NCBI GenBank assembly: GCA_034696485.1
Contig: JAQIWT010000298.1
Location: 1 to 24,362 of the forward strand
Reading direction: 5' to 3'
Length of the DNA: 24,362 nucleotides
Source of the DNA: Isohypsibius dastychi
Taxonomy: Eukaryota > Tardigrada > Eutardigrada > Parachela > Isohypsibiidae
Under the pieces are notes generated by a model that worked only from the letters and a program-made list of their open reading frames with translations, had not been told where the DNA came from and made no database searches. Below, in pieces: positions 1 to 9,161 of the stretch. The position numbers were made by a program, and so were the translations under genes. Position 1 is the stretch's first letter. Every line of letters begins with the position of its first letter.

Positions 1-187
1 CCGGAAGGGGGGAACCCTTCGGATTGTCAGGTGTTCCACCGGAAGGGGGGAACCCTTCGGATTGTCAGGTGTTCCACCGGAAGAGGGGAACCCTTCGGAT
101 TGTCAGGTGTTCTTCCGCAAGGGGGAACCCTTCGGATTGTTGGGTGTTCCACCGGAAGGGGAACCCTTCGGAGTGTTGGGTGTTCCA
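1..187. repeat. 36-38 bp minisatellite, five units
   Basis: Five head-to-tail units lie at 1-38, 39-76, 77-114, 115-151 and 152-187; a sixth decays after 188. Each unit holds CCGGAAGGGG..AACCCTTCGGATTGTCAGGTGTTCCA with small changes. The first half can fold (CCGGAAGGG with CCCTTCGG), and the junction GGTGTTCCACC is a small perfect hairpin. Unit length is not a multiple of three, so the open frames across it rotate register and are not evidence of a gene. The array probably continues to the left of the window. Confidence 0.95.
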
Positions 188-443
188 CCAGAAGTTATTG
201 ATCCGCATGTTTTTTGGAATACACCACTCCCTGGCCCTGGTGATCGATAAACTATACGTTTGACGATCGCAAATGAGCTGCTCAATTGGTATTTTGATAT
301 GGAGTGAGCGGGTGTGAATAGAACAGTACAGCGGGCGCACATATGTCTGGAGTTGCGCAAAAGCCAATAGCTCAACTCAATCAGTGTGACACACAGACGC
401 ACGTTAGCACTTTAATATAGAGATGTCCGATCAGCGACTTGAA

Positions 444-890
444 CTACTTGTTACTTTTTCGGCCGGCACCTTGTAAAAGGTGGGCCGTAGGTGGGTGGGT
501 TGGTACGTCGTGGGTGGGTGGGCCTGGGTAGATGGCCCACCATAATAACTTGAGAAGGGGACACCGTGGGTGGGTTGATGGATGGGTAGGTGGCTGGGTG
601 GATTTCGAGAAAGATTTATGATTCCCGACAACAGGATTCCCGTTAGCAATACTGTAAAACTGGATAACTTGGACAAAAAAACGGTTTAACGGAACGCCAG
701 AAGCAGTTTCCATCATAGGCAAACAATATTCCAGACTATATTCAGTTTCTAGTCTGGAATCCAACAGATCCGGTACGAACGGCATAGACTCTAGCCAGGA
801 TGTGTCCTCGTGAGAAACCGAGAAGCAAACACGGATTTTCTTTTGATCTTGGGATTGCATTTCACATTCTATTAGTCGCATTAAACGCAA
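444..890 (-). pseudogene. Unrecognised open frame, possible exon or remnant
   Basis: A 148-codon open frame on the minus strand. Roughly its first 95 residues (about 890-605) have ordinary protein-like composition, for example a stretch with the motif DLLDSRLETEYSLEYC. The remainder is read through the G-rich repeat and becomes Pro/Thr/His-rich, which is clearly not native coding. I recognise no domain, and there is no convincing splice acceptor or promoter at its start. It may be an exon fragment, a piece of an old element, or a chance frame. Confidence 0.2.
470..610 (+). repeat. G-rich (GGGT)n low-complexity tract with G-quadruplex motif
   Basis: Runs of GGTGGGTGGG alternate with degenerate copies. 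Positions 512-528 read GGG-T-GGG-T-GGG-CCT-GGG, a textbook four-run quadruplex motif on the plus strand. Further GGG runs at 492-499 and 570-600 extend it. No gene is apparent here. Confidence 0.85.
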
Positions 891-1158
891 GCTGCTTCGT
901 AAATTTCAAGCTGAGGGCCTGTTGCAATGAATAAGGTCAAATAATCCGTTACTTTGATATCCTTGAAAATCGATTTCCCATCATGGCTGCTGTTGGAACC
1001 CTTGGCATTTCAACTCAGCTACCAGAAAATACCTGTAAGTTCGCCACTTATGGGACGCCATAGAATAACATGCGCACGTGACTTTGATAGCCCGTCAAGA
1101 TCGCCGCCCTGATTCTCTTTCATCAAAGAACACCGTTTCACAGCCACGTGATAGCTAC

Positions 1159-1213
1159 ACGTCACGAACAACAACGATTGGTGCTTTGAAGGATTTGTTG
1201 TTGTTCGTGACGT
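1159..1213. repeat. Hairpin with 17-bp perfect arms
   Basis: Positions 1159-1175 (ACGTCACGAACAACAAC) and 1197-1213 are exact reverse complements separated by a 21-bp loop. No target duplication or coding function is visible. It could be a remnant of a small inverted-repeat transposon. Confidence 0.9.
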
Positions 1214-1399
1214 ATATTCGGAGCTCATATAGTGAACCAGAATCTGGGAACTAGAGAAGTTTGAGAAAGTTGATTCCATTGGTCTGTTCCCGTCACCCCC
1301 TGTATGATTTTACCTTAGCCACGTCTCCCAAGTATAATTTGTAGTCACACCAGCTGAAGTTTGAGAAGTTTCATCCCACTCTCCTTACCCATCAACCCC

Positions 1400-1970
1400 G
1401 ACATTTCGTAAGCGACCATTCGCGAACCGATGTTTCGTGAAAGCGACGTTTCGTGAAACGATATTTAGTTGGCGAATTTTGGTAGTCAGGTATTTCATGA
1501 TGATATCTTCCATTGTTACACATTACCAGCAGGCCTGCACAAGGATAAGAATTGATATGTGATGCAAAACGTTATTGAGTATGATTTTAAAATTTTGAGT
1601 AAGGTATTATGAACGTTCAGGTTTAGGGATAATGGCACCAGATATTCATTTCAGTATCCAGTATGAAAAAGCGCATCATTCACATTCCTCATATTTTTTG
1701 TGTTGGATTGTATAATTATGCGTGCGATCTTCAACTTTGAATCTTCTGGTTGTGGAATGCATCATTTTTTCATTTCCACATCCGTAGCTGTGATGAACTT
1801 AACGTTGCCCGCTTAAAAATCCCGTAACTACGAAACTCACCGTACTCCGAAATGTCGCCACTACGAAGTTCGCCAGCTACCAATTTTCGCAACTACGAAT
1901 AGTCGCCACTACAAAAAACTGCACTACGAAAGTTCGCCTACGAAACTTCTCACTACGAAACATCGCCGCG
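1400..1970. mobile_element. Foldback-like element with subrepeat arms
   Basis: The right arm (about 1823-1970) is a degenerate tandem array of a ~15-bp unit of the form CGAAAnnTCGCCACTA, with eight or nine copies. The left arm (about 1400-1486) carries the same motif in the opposite orientation, as TTTCGTGAAAGCGA-like units. The middle (about 1490-1820) is AT-rich and non-coding. Long terminal inverted repeats built of short tandem subrepeats are characteristic of foldback elements (established knowledge). I could not see a clean target-site duplication, so the ends are approximate. Confidence 0.6.
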
Positions 1971-2211
1971 CCCTCTTTCTCAAGTGGTTTGTATTTGAAA
2001 TCTTGAATTGGTTGTCTGTTATTCTGTGCCTAAATCTCGAAAGATGGATGGAATGTGCTTGTTTGATATGTTGAGATAACGCTGCTCGATCTTTGCAAGA
2101 CCGCCTTGAATTTTGGTTCGATGAGATCGTCCCCTTTGTCAAGCGATACAATCCTGCTGAGATTCTCCCGTGATCGGGACATCTACGTCTCCGCCAATAT
2201 TTATCGTACAC
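1924..2211 (-). pseudogene. Unrecognised frame with a zinc-finger-like fragment
   Basis: A 95-codon minus-strand frame. It overlaps the right arm of the foldback-like element at its 3' end and one hairpin arm at its 5' end. The middle contains a stretch ending ALSQHIKQAHSIH, which loosely resembles the second half of C2H2 fingers found at the N-terminus of some R2-type LINE proteins. The cysteine pair is not correctly spaced and no reverse transcriptase is nearby. Treat as a weak hint only. Confidence 0.15.
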
Positions 2212-2275
2212 CCCTCATGGACTTAACATGTTTGTTTATATGAAGGGGTGTACGATAAATATTTGCGGAGACGTA
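2184..2275. repeat. Long hairpin with 32-bp arms
   Basis: Positions 2184-2215 and 2244-2275 are reverse complements at 31 of 32 positions, around a loop of about 28 bp. The arms contain TACGTCTCCGC and ATTTATCGTACACCCC. The near-identity of the arms implies recent origin or maintained structure. No gene overlaps it convincingly; it could be a small MITE or a palindromic rearrangement. Confidence 0.9.
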
Positions 2276-3393
2276 TACTGAAGATCAGCCCGAAGCAGAC
2301 TTCAACAAGTCTCAGCAGGTAACTTACCCGAAGCGGGGACTTGCAGAGGGTCTGGCACATGCCTTTGCACTTAATCTGAGTAAGTAGACGTGATGGTGAT
2401 CGCCTCTTTCGGGTGGGCTACATCGTATGGCAAAGAAACTCCAGTTTTTCATGTGCAATACCATAGGACATTAGCTGATAAAACTTCCGACCACGTAAAG
2501 ATGTGATTGAATTACTCCTTTCGAGTGCTAGGTGAGATCGGCGAACAACTTCCAATTTCTGAATGATTGGGTTGGTCACAAATTGGCCCCCTTCAAATTG
2601 CGGTTTTTAAGTCCGAATCTCACGTTGTATGCGAGTCTCCACGAATGGGTGAGAACGCAGGCAATTCTTTTCTCGGAAAAGAATCGGTTCAACCCGCCTA
2701 TCTGTAAGATCACGTCGCGCCTACTTTGCCACCTACTTAAGGATAGCCGGATATGGCACTACGGAGAAGTACCACATCTGGCCACCTCGCATTTATCCAA
2801 GTTGTAATTTAGACTAACTTGCATTAACGTACCGAACCTTATGATTCAATCGATATTTTATCACCAGTTCATGTACTCTCGACAATTAATCGTGTTTTTT
2901 AGTTCGGTTTAATTCTGATTCTGGCCCCTCCCCTCCCTAACCACCACAATCGGTGACTTCAAGTCTTCCCACTATAGGCGAATACTTGGTAGCGACCTAC
3001 CAAATTGTTGCCGAAACAGTGTTTTTTCAGGGCTTTATCAACTTCATCAAGAAACCACAGACTCGGTTGTGAACGACGAGTTACCCGATAAGGAACACCA
3101 AAACTCAAGATCGCGCGGTGAACGATCGTGACTTTAAGGTAAAACCTCAGCGACTTTCCCAGAGAGACGAATGGAAATTCCCATACCCTTAAACGAGGGT
3201 AACAGCACTTCGCGTCCCGGGAGGATACAGAAAAATCATGGCGAAGGTGGTACCCAAACGAAAAACACTGGTCCCACATGCGTCGCAAGTGGACAGCAGA
3301 CAAGCGGACAGCACACTTGACAGCTGACCGGAGACAAGCAACCAGGACCTCAGCTGCAACTCAGCGCCAACCAACTGGGCGACTCGTGCCCTG
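2276..3393. other. No confident gene; probable decayed 5' part of element A
   Basis: Short open frames occur on both strands (for example 2532-2807 plus and 2959-3303 minus), but none has a recognisable domain. Because the protease of element A starts just downstream at about 3394, gag and leader sequence of A would be expected here. I cannot demonstrate it. No LTR for A was found in this stretch. Confidence 0.4.
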
Positions 3394-3613
3394 AAAACTT
3401 GCGGCAGCGGTCATCTCCCTGGAAACTGTTCAGCAGCTTGGAATGGAGCAGTTTATCGATACCAAAAACACGTCTCGAATACGGTCCGTCAGTGATCACG
3501 ATATCAACACACTCAGATATATTGCCTTGAGCGTCACCATCTTCGATTTCGCGATTGTTATGCAATTTGGAGTTTTCGAGTACATGCCAACAAAATCGGA
3601 CTTCATTCTTTGA
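3394..3613 (+). pseudogene. Element A aspartic protease remnant
   Basis: The frame from 3394 to the TGA at 3611-3613 follows the retropepsin pattern: an N-terminal LAAAVISLETVQQLG where a DTGA-type active site followed by a leucine-glycine segment is expected, then VSDHDINTLRYIALSVTI, and FVFEY-like and SDFIL motifs where families show the ILG-D element. The catalytic Asp-Thr-Gly is missing (the site reads Leu-Ala-Ala-Ala), so it would be inactive. From 3614 to 4063 the linker to reverse transcriptase continues with several stops. The assignment rests on pattern and on position directly before RT. Confidence 0.55.
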
Positions 3614-4063
3614 TAACCAGATTCGAAGTTGTATTTCGGTTCGGGTCAGAAGCAGGTCGATCTGTCATTCCACATTCAAAAGGAGCGAGCAGAAGGCCAC
3701 CGACAGCCGAGCCGGTTTTCGGATATTTTTGGGTGTGACTGTGGCCTCCATTCACCACAGAGTACCGATGGGCAACTCATGCTCATCGATGCAAAGATGT
3801 CCCCGCCAACGACTGTCGATTGAATTTCATGTGCAAATTTGCAGAGCTTATCGAGAATAAACAGGATGACACAAAGCATCTCCATGTCTGTGAGGTCAGC
3901 GAACTGTACACCAGTTCATCGCCATATTTTTCCATACTTCAGATGTTTACAAGTTTTTCTTACACCAAGGAACCTACTTTAGTAGTCACGATGGAGATAT
4001 GAGAACAGAAAAGGACTTGAGTAGATATGGAGTGGCGAACTACACTCCCGAAGCATGAGATAA

Positions 4064-4784
4064 TTGGCCCAGTTTGGCGACGAGCGGCAACGGATCAACG
4101 ACTTGTTACGCGATTACTTAAACCTAGGTCCAATAGAGAAAGTACCACACGTTGAAGCAGAGGCACCTCCTGTTCACGTGGATGTGGGGGACACCAAACC
4201 CATCTGGTTGCCGGTTCGACGGGTTGCGGAAAAAACAGAAATGGTGAAACAACACATCGATGAGCTAATTGAAGGTAACATCGTCGATCCCAGTCGTGGT
4301 AAGTGGCAGTACTTATAGGTATAGCAAAGAAGCGGATGGTGGCTTCGGACTGGCCGAAGGCTACCGTGAGCTCCACAAAAATCTAAATGACGTGTGCTGC
4401 CCGATGCCACTTGTGTCCAGCATCTTGAAACGATCAGAATTGTTCACAACAATTGACTTGAGCCAGGTGATTACCCAAATTACAGCTGCCGAGTCAAGCC
4501 CAGATTACACCACTACAACGGAGAGCACCACTACAACGGCTGGAACTTTCCGCTACAAAATCTTAAATTCCGGATTCCTCCACGCACTGTTCTGGCAAAC
4601 AATAAGTTCACTTTTTTCAGGCATGCTTCATAAAGATGTGTCCATTTACATTAACTACATTGCAATCGGCAGCCCAACGTTCGAGGAACACATCACATTC
4701 CTATGAAAGGTTTTGATGCGATTACGGAAGGCCAATTTTACCATTAAACCAGCTCAGACGGGAGCTACGTTTTGTTATTGTTGC
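4064..4784 (+). pseudogene. Element A reverse transcriptase, N-terminal part
   Basis: Retroelement reverse transcriptase would copy the element's RNA into DNA. The first frame (4064-4318) carries the entry segment of Gypsy RTs: KPIWLPVRR and HIDELIEGNIVDPSRGKW. A frameshift leads into 4320-4706, which reads DGGFGLAEGYRELHKN and FTTIDLSQ (domain 1-3 hallmarks), then SIYINYIAIGS and FEEHITFL. The catalytic Tyr-x-Asp-Asp is replaced by YINYIA, so activity is lost. An in-frame 18-bp tandem duplication (14-bp copies at 4508-4521 and 4526-4539) adds Thr-rich filler. After a stop near 4704 the frame continues as KVLMRLRKANFTIKP up to 4784, where element N begins. Confidence 0.9.
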
Positions 4785-4991
4785 TGTAACACGGGAAGTG
4801 CTATGGTTGTTCGTTAAACGGTATAGACAATAGCCGGTTGCCAAGAAGAGTTTATTCAGAACGTTTGATTGAAAGTAAATTCGGATATTACAGCGGCGCA
4901 GGCAACATTTAGTAGCGTAAGAACGCCGCAAGGAAAGAGTAACATGTAAGAGCGATGACTAACAGTACACGTGATTATGAATCTCGTGACA
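4785..4991 (-). repeat. Element N 3' LTR
   Basis: A ~207-bp sequence about 80% similar by eye to the joined halves at 10581-10654 and 13375-13508. Its ends are complementary in the LTR manner (TGTCACG at the 4991 end, CGTGTTACA at the 4785 end). It preserves the sequence of the piggyBac insertion site before insertion, around 4853-4862. Confidence 0.85.
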
Positions 4992-5002
4992 TCCCCTTCC
5001 TT
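4992..5002 (-). promoter_or_regulatory. Element N polypurine tract
   Basis: On the minus strand AAGGAAGGGGA lies immediately before the LTR start TGTCACG. This is the position and composition of the plus-strand DNA primer of LTR retroelements. It fixes N's orientation as minus. Confidence 0.75.
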
Positions 5003-5711
5003 AAAACAACATTTGCGTCATGAGAATGGAAAAGCGATTCGGTAATTCTTTGCTGCCACTTCTCATAAGTTCAGATCAGGAATCATGCGACAAATGACTT
5101 TGTTCAGGCGAGCTCACACGTCAAATGTTAGCTGGACGATCCGCTGGACGTTCCATAATTTTGGATCCATAAGTTAATGAACGGCGTTTTCCAAAGTGTT
5201 CTCCACTTGTCTCAAGTGGGCGTTCTCCAAGGTGTTTCATCCCGAATCCATGCACATGTGTGAACAGTCATAGCTCACCAAGACCAAGTAGCCTGAAAAC
5301 CAAAATCAAATCAGTATTCGATTCGTGTAACAACTCAGCGCAGTCGCTGGGCGCAGTCAACAGTCGGCTATTGCATCGAGATTTTTTCCGCTCCTGAAGA
5401 GAATCCAGAACTGGTTCTCCTGGTACAGTTGTTTTTCTTTTTTTTCATGCATTTTTTCCAATTTTTTTCTCTTTTTTTTGACCATTATTTTGCCATGTTT
5501 CTTCCTGGGCTGTTTTTCATCAACAGCACGCAGTGTTACTGTTAACTCCGTCAGTGAGACTTCTCTCTCTGACAGACCGACTGTTGTCCGTCTCGTGCGG
5601 AGTTACTTTTAACTCGCATCAAGGAGTCTGTCCCCACCAAAGGCTGACCACTGCCGGCTTTTTCTTGAGTCCCGGTTGAACTCGCTCAGGGAGACTGATC
5701 TCACTGACTAG
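5003..5711. other. Element N 3' interior remnant and T-rich tract; no gene
   Basis: Positions 5003-5260 on the minus strand give a short hydrophilic open frame that could be the tail of N's pol, but no motif is recognisable. Positions 5423-5520 are strikingly T-rich (repeated T5-T8 runs). Nothing else is identifiable before the LTR of element B. Confidence 0.4.
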
Positions 5712-5958
5712 TGTCACGGGACTTAACCGCCGTTTCTCTGAATACACGCCAAAAGGCGTTGCATGTCGCTTGACCAATGATCAGCTGGCTCGAGGAGCGC
5801 ATTCATGATGCACTTTCCCATATATACTGACTGTCCTTGATTGAACGGTTCAGTTGGATTTAGTTGGAGTTTTGAATAAAGTCACTCGGTTCAATCCTTG
5901 CTCTTGCCTTATATTCAACTCTATCTATTTTACATTCGCGATTTCCGAGGTCGCATCA
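5712..5958 (+). repeat. Element B 5' LTR with CAAT, TATA, initiator and poly(A) signals
   Basis: Starts TGTCACGGG and ends GCATCA, giving TG...CA ends. Within it are CCAAT (5773-5777), TATATA (5821-5827), an arthropod-style initiator TCAGTT (5850-5855) about 31 bp downstream of the TATA, and AATAAA (5875-5880). This is a complete pol II promoter layout in the expected order for U3-R-U5. The left end is inferred, as no second copy is present for comparison. Confidence 0.65.
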
Positions 5959-5960
5959 AT

Positions 5961-5979
5961 TGGAGGGCATCTCGAGATC
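5961..5979 (+). promoter_or_regulatory. Element B primer-binding-site candidate
   Basis: TGGAGGGCATCTCGAGATC begins two bases after the LTR end. The same sequence in diverged form follows the 5' LTR of element N (10582-10562 on the minus strand), which supports conserved function. I could not assign the primer tRNA; the segment contains the palindrome ATCTCGAGAT. Confidence 0.5.
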
Positions 5980-6089
5980 TCCCATCGACGAAGAATCAGT
6001 TTTTTATCGAGACGAGCGATTCAGACGCCGGTTTTTGATTGATTGTTTGATTCGGGTCGAAAAGTTCACCACCGCTACTAACTGGCAAT

Positions 6090-6146
6090 ATGGCTGCCGA
6101 GAACGGAGTAAGCGGTAAGTGTTCAGAAAAGTCCTTCTTGAAATAA
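6090..6146 (+). CDS. Element B leader ATG with splice donor
   Basis: The first good ATG after the primer site opens a frame of 18 codons. A consensus splice donor (GTAAGT, 6115-6120) lies 25 bases after it. In envelope-bearing Gypsy elements a donor just inside gag is used to make the spliced env message (family knowledge). Here it may instead mark the original gag start, now separated from the rest of gag by a frameshift. The role is inferred. Confidence 0.3.
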   Translation: MAAENGVSGKCSEKSFLK

Positions 6147-6209
6147 ATAATACCGAGCTGTTCATATCTGTTTTGAAATCGGTGATGCAGAGAACTGGAT
6201 AGTAGAAAT

Positions 6210-7208
6210 TTGTCAAAGACACGAAATTCGGCTTCGTCAGATATTAGTGATGCGAATCCACATTCGTTCTTCAGAAACCTGTTCGAAGAAGAGGAAAATT
6301 TAAGAAAGGCAAAAAAGGCTGAACGTGCCGCCAATAAATCGACTGATAAAAATTCAAAAATGCTGCACTCTGACAAAGAGAAGAATGAAGGCGGCAGCCG
6401 TGAGAAAAAATCAAAAGGTCAAGATGACGGTTCGGCCGGTAAAGGTGGTGAAGCAGTGAAGACCGAGAAAGATCTCGTAAAGAGCTCCCCACATTTTGAG
6501 GAGAGTGAGCTCGAATATAGTTTAGAAGAGGATAGAAGTCCGCGAAGGGAACGCTCCAAGTTGCCGAAAGCCACAGTACTAGATATAAAAGGTCTAGTTT
6601 CAGTAATGAGAAAACTCGGGAAAGAACCTGTTTCGCGTCGTTGAATATTGACCGTGTGCGATCTACCATCTTTTTCCGGACAACCGCATGAAGATGCGGA
6701 TGATTTACTCAAACGTTTTGAATCTTGTGGTGAAGCACACGAATGTGACGACGAGGATGGAATAAATCATTTCAAATTGGCGGTAACTAAAAACGCCATG
6801 CGTTTTTAAGAAAATAGCAAGTCGTTCGTGACTTAATGGGAAGATCTGAGAAAAGCATTTCTTGACCTTTTTCGTTCAAGCAGCGTGGACTATGATACGA
6901 TGATGGATGCTTTCAAAATTTTTGCAATTGATAACCCGATGCAATACGTTCAACCTGTTTTGGGCGAGGTACATAGTCGGAATGCGCAAGCGTCTGAAGC
7001 TGAAAAGGTCAGCCAGCTATTTAAAAGTTTGCCAAAAGGGATGAAGCCAGAGTTCGTCCACCAATTGCCGTTGACGGTGAAAGAGTTCACCGACAAATTA
7101 AGGAATTCCAGCAGGGCTGCATTCGACGAGCAAAATGTACTCGATTATTGTGGGAAAGCCAGCGCCATGCCGGTGATGGCAGCAATAACAGTCGATCTGA
7201 AACTCTAA
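6210..7208 (+). pseudogene. Element B gag (capsid polyprotein), broken
   Basis: Gag forms the particle that packages element RNA. The first open part (6210-6644) is highly charged, with Lys/Glu/Ser-rich sequence. After a stop at about 6642 the capsid-like region reads LPSFSGQPHEDADDLLKRFES, a pattern shared by Gypsy capsids, then is broken by stops near 6808 and 6835. It resumes at 6885-7208 with EAEKVSQLFKSLPKGMKPEF and VKEFTDKLRNSS, typical of capsid C-terminal helices. The frame has no ATG at 6210, so the true start lies upstream, perhaps 6090. The same capsid pattern occurs in the minus-strand gag of element N. Confidence 0.8.
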
Positions 7209-7983
7209 GAAGTATCAGAATTGAAATAGCAGGTCAAAAAGTTGACAAGACAGATGGAGCAGATGGGAAGAGAAAAAACGAATCGTAACCTCGTGAATCA
7301 AAATAGTAATGACAGAAGAGGCAATTGTATTGTTGCATCTGCTGTTTCGGACACTTTCTCTGGTGTTTCGCTTGTTTCAGAGAAGTTTTTGAAAAAGTAC
7401 AGCATGACAAAAGGAAAAAATTCAGAAAGGGTCCCTGATTAAAGTTGTGACTGGCCAACATTTTCAAATTTCTGGATCAATCGAAGTAAATATTAATCTG
7501 TTGAATTGCGTGCGCAGAGGCAGGTGTGGTGTAGTTAATACTACGGAATTCGATTTGATGCTCGGATGTGACTTTTTGTCATCCACTCCACTGTGCATTG
7601 ATTTTCATTCTTTTTGTATTATTACCCTGATTAGCCAGATGCCAGCTGAAGCTAAGCTGTGTATGCTAACGATGTGTGGAGTGAAGGGAGAGGAGCAGAG
7701 AAACGATGTATGCAACCGAATTAGTGCACCCGCAAGTGCTAATAGTATAATTGAAGGGCCATCCCTGGGGCAGTTGAAGCAAGCCGATCACGCAGATGTA
7801 TTCTGCGCGCCGGAAAAGCAGGCAATGGCTGAATTGCAGCAAATCAGAGAGAATGAACAATTATCGGCTGGTACCGGGCCAATAAGGACTTCTGATGCCT
7901 TCGACTTGGAAAACGAAATTTCATTTGCAAGGAATGAGGTTGTGAACGATCGGTCTAAAGAGGCTGAATTGTTAAACAGTTAG
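7209..7983 (+). pseudogene. Element B nucleocapsid linker and aspartic protease, broken
   Basis: A short coiled-coil-like segment (QVKKLTRQMEQMGREK, about 7230-7275) follows gag. The protease begins near 7320: SDTFSGVSLVSEKFLKKYS corresponds to the active-site region, but the expected DTG-A is altered to DTF-S. After a stop at about 7440 it continues in 7447-7605 with SGSIEVNINL, RCGVVNTTEFDLMLGCDFL and STPLCIDF, which fit the C-terminal half of retropepsins including the ILG-D-like strand. The open frame runs on to 7981 as a hydrophilic linker toward RT. Confidence 0.8.
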
Positions 7984-8232
7984 GTTGACCGGAATATTGA
8001 AGAAGAAGTTGAGGATTTCGAGTAAATGTGGTTACCAAGTGCTGGAAACATCGAAAAGTTGCCAGATTCGTTTTTAAAGGGTGATGTTGTTATGTGGGAT
8101 AACATTAAGTTTGGTACAAATTAGTCAAATTCTAAATGTATACAGATTTTGAGTCTCTTGCAGAAGTATCCGAAATGTTTCCCAGAAGAACAGAATAAGC
8201 TTGGTAAATGTACCATAGCAAAAATTTGAATA

Positions 8233-8835
8233 GAGACGGGTGACGAGAGGCCCGTAAAACAGTCATTACAACGCTTCAGGATGTGACCGATTGAAGAAAC
8301 GAATCGTCAGGTTGCAGAAATGCTTCAGATGGGTGTTATATCCCCTTGCGCAAATACTGAATGGTTATCATATGTCGAAGTGTGTAAGAAAGAAGACGAG
8401 TCGAAAAGAATTACGATAGATCACCGCGATTTGAATAACAGAACAAATTAAGATCAGTATCTGATCGGTGATATGCAACTGTTATTGGATTCTGCTCACG
8501 GGAGCAAAATATTCTCATCGCTTGATCTTTTTTCCGGTTTCTGAAATTTAGAAATCGAGGAGTGTGACAGACACAAAACGGCGTTTATTGTACCGAGCCC
8601 ACCTGGTGGTACGTACCAGTTCAATAGAATGCCGTTTGGCATTTGCAACGGGCCTGGATTTTTCTCTCGTTTAGTGGACGAGATACTTCAAGATGTTAAA
8701 CTGAAATTCGTTCTTCCAATTAATTGACGACTTTAATGTTCTTTTAAAGTCATTCGGGGAACATTTGGAGCACCTGGAAAAGGTTTTGCGTGAAATCGGA
8801 TCAACTGATCATAAGTTTAAACCCAGTGACTGCTT
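8233..8835 (+). pseudogene. Element B reverse transcriptase, broken
   Basis: Clear Gypsy RT sequence in order: KQSLQRFRM, a region beginning VAEMLQMGVISPC, KEDESKRITIDHRDLNN, MQLLLDSAHGSKIFSSLDLF, DRHKTAFIVPSPPGGTYQFN, RMPFGICNGPGFFSRLVDEI, then, after a frameshift near 8725, a catalytic Asp-Asp followed by FNVLLKSFGEHLEHLEKVLR and KFKPSDC. In-frame stops interrupt it at about 8284, 8450, 8542 and 8725. The first tyrosine/valine part of the YxDD box is lost at the frameshift, although the Asp pair can still be read. Homology ends abruptly at 8835 beside the inverted-repeat segment. Confidence 0.93.
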
Positions 8836-9161
8836 ACTGTGGAACCTCCAGAATCTGATGGGCAACGATCCATTGAATTTGGGAGGTTATCGGATTGTAG
8901 AGTAGCCGTTACGTCAAAAACGCGTCGTTCGTTTGAGATTGCCCCCTTGTTCCCCTTGGGGTTCCACTACTGGTTCAGGCACCAGTGTTGGATTAATTAT
9001 GACAATGAGAGGACGCATTGAAATTTACCTTGGGTGCCTATCAGATTGTAGAAGGACCCTTCGGTGTGCATCGCTCAGCCCCTTCTGTACACTGCGGCAG
9101 TGACAAGACCATTTGACAACTATTTAATTTCGGAGGTATCAGATTCTGGAGGTTCCACAGT
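8836..9161. mobile_element. 326-bp segment with 24-bp perfect terminal inverted repeats
   Basis: Positions 8836-8859 (ACTGTGGAACCTCCAGAATC plus TGAT) and 9138-9161 are exact reverse complements. Internal copies of a TATCGGATTGTAGA-like motif recur at about 8888, 9043 and 9135. The segment sits exactly between the RT end and the integrase end of element B, replacing about 1.5 kb or more of expected pol. No target duplication is visible. It could be a MITE or filler at a deletion joint. Confidence 0.7.

Noticed and set aside
1-187. CRISPR-like array
   Set aside because: Head-to-tail units without unique spacers in a eukaryotic, transposon-rich context: a minisatellite.
24-263. Plus-strand frames across the left edge with repeated NPSDC/VFHRK
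   Set aside because: They are translations of a minisatellite whose unit is not a multiple of three.
3401-3432. CGSGHLPGNC, resembling a gag zinc knuckle
   Set aside because: Spacing is Cys-x3-His rather than Cys-x4-His with no proper first Cys pair, and the other register of the same DNA reads as a retropepsin, which fits the neighbouring RT better.
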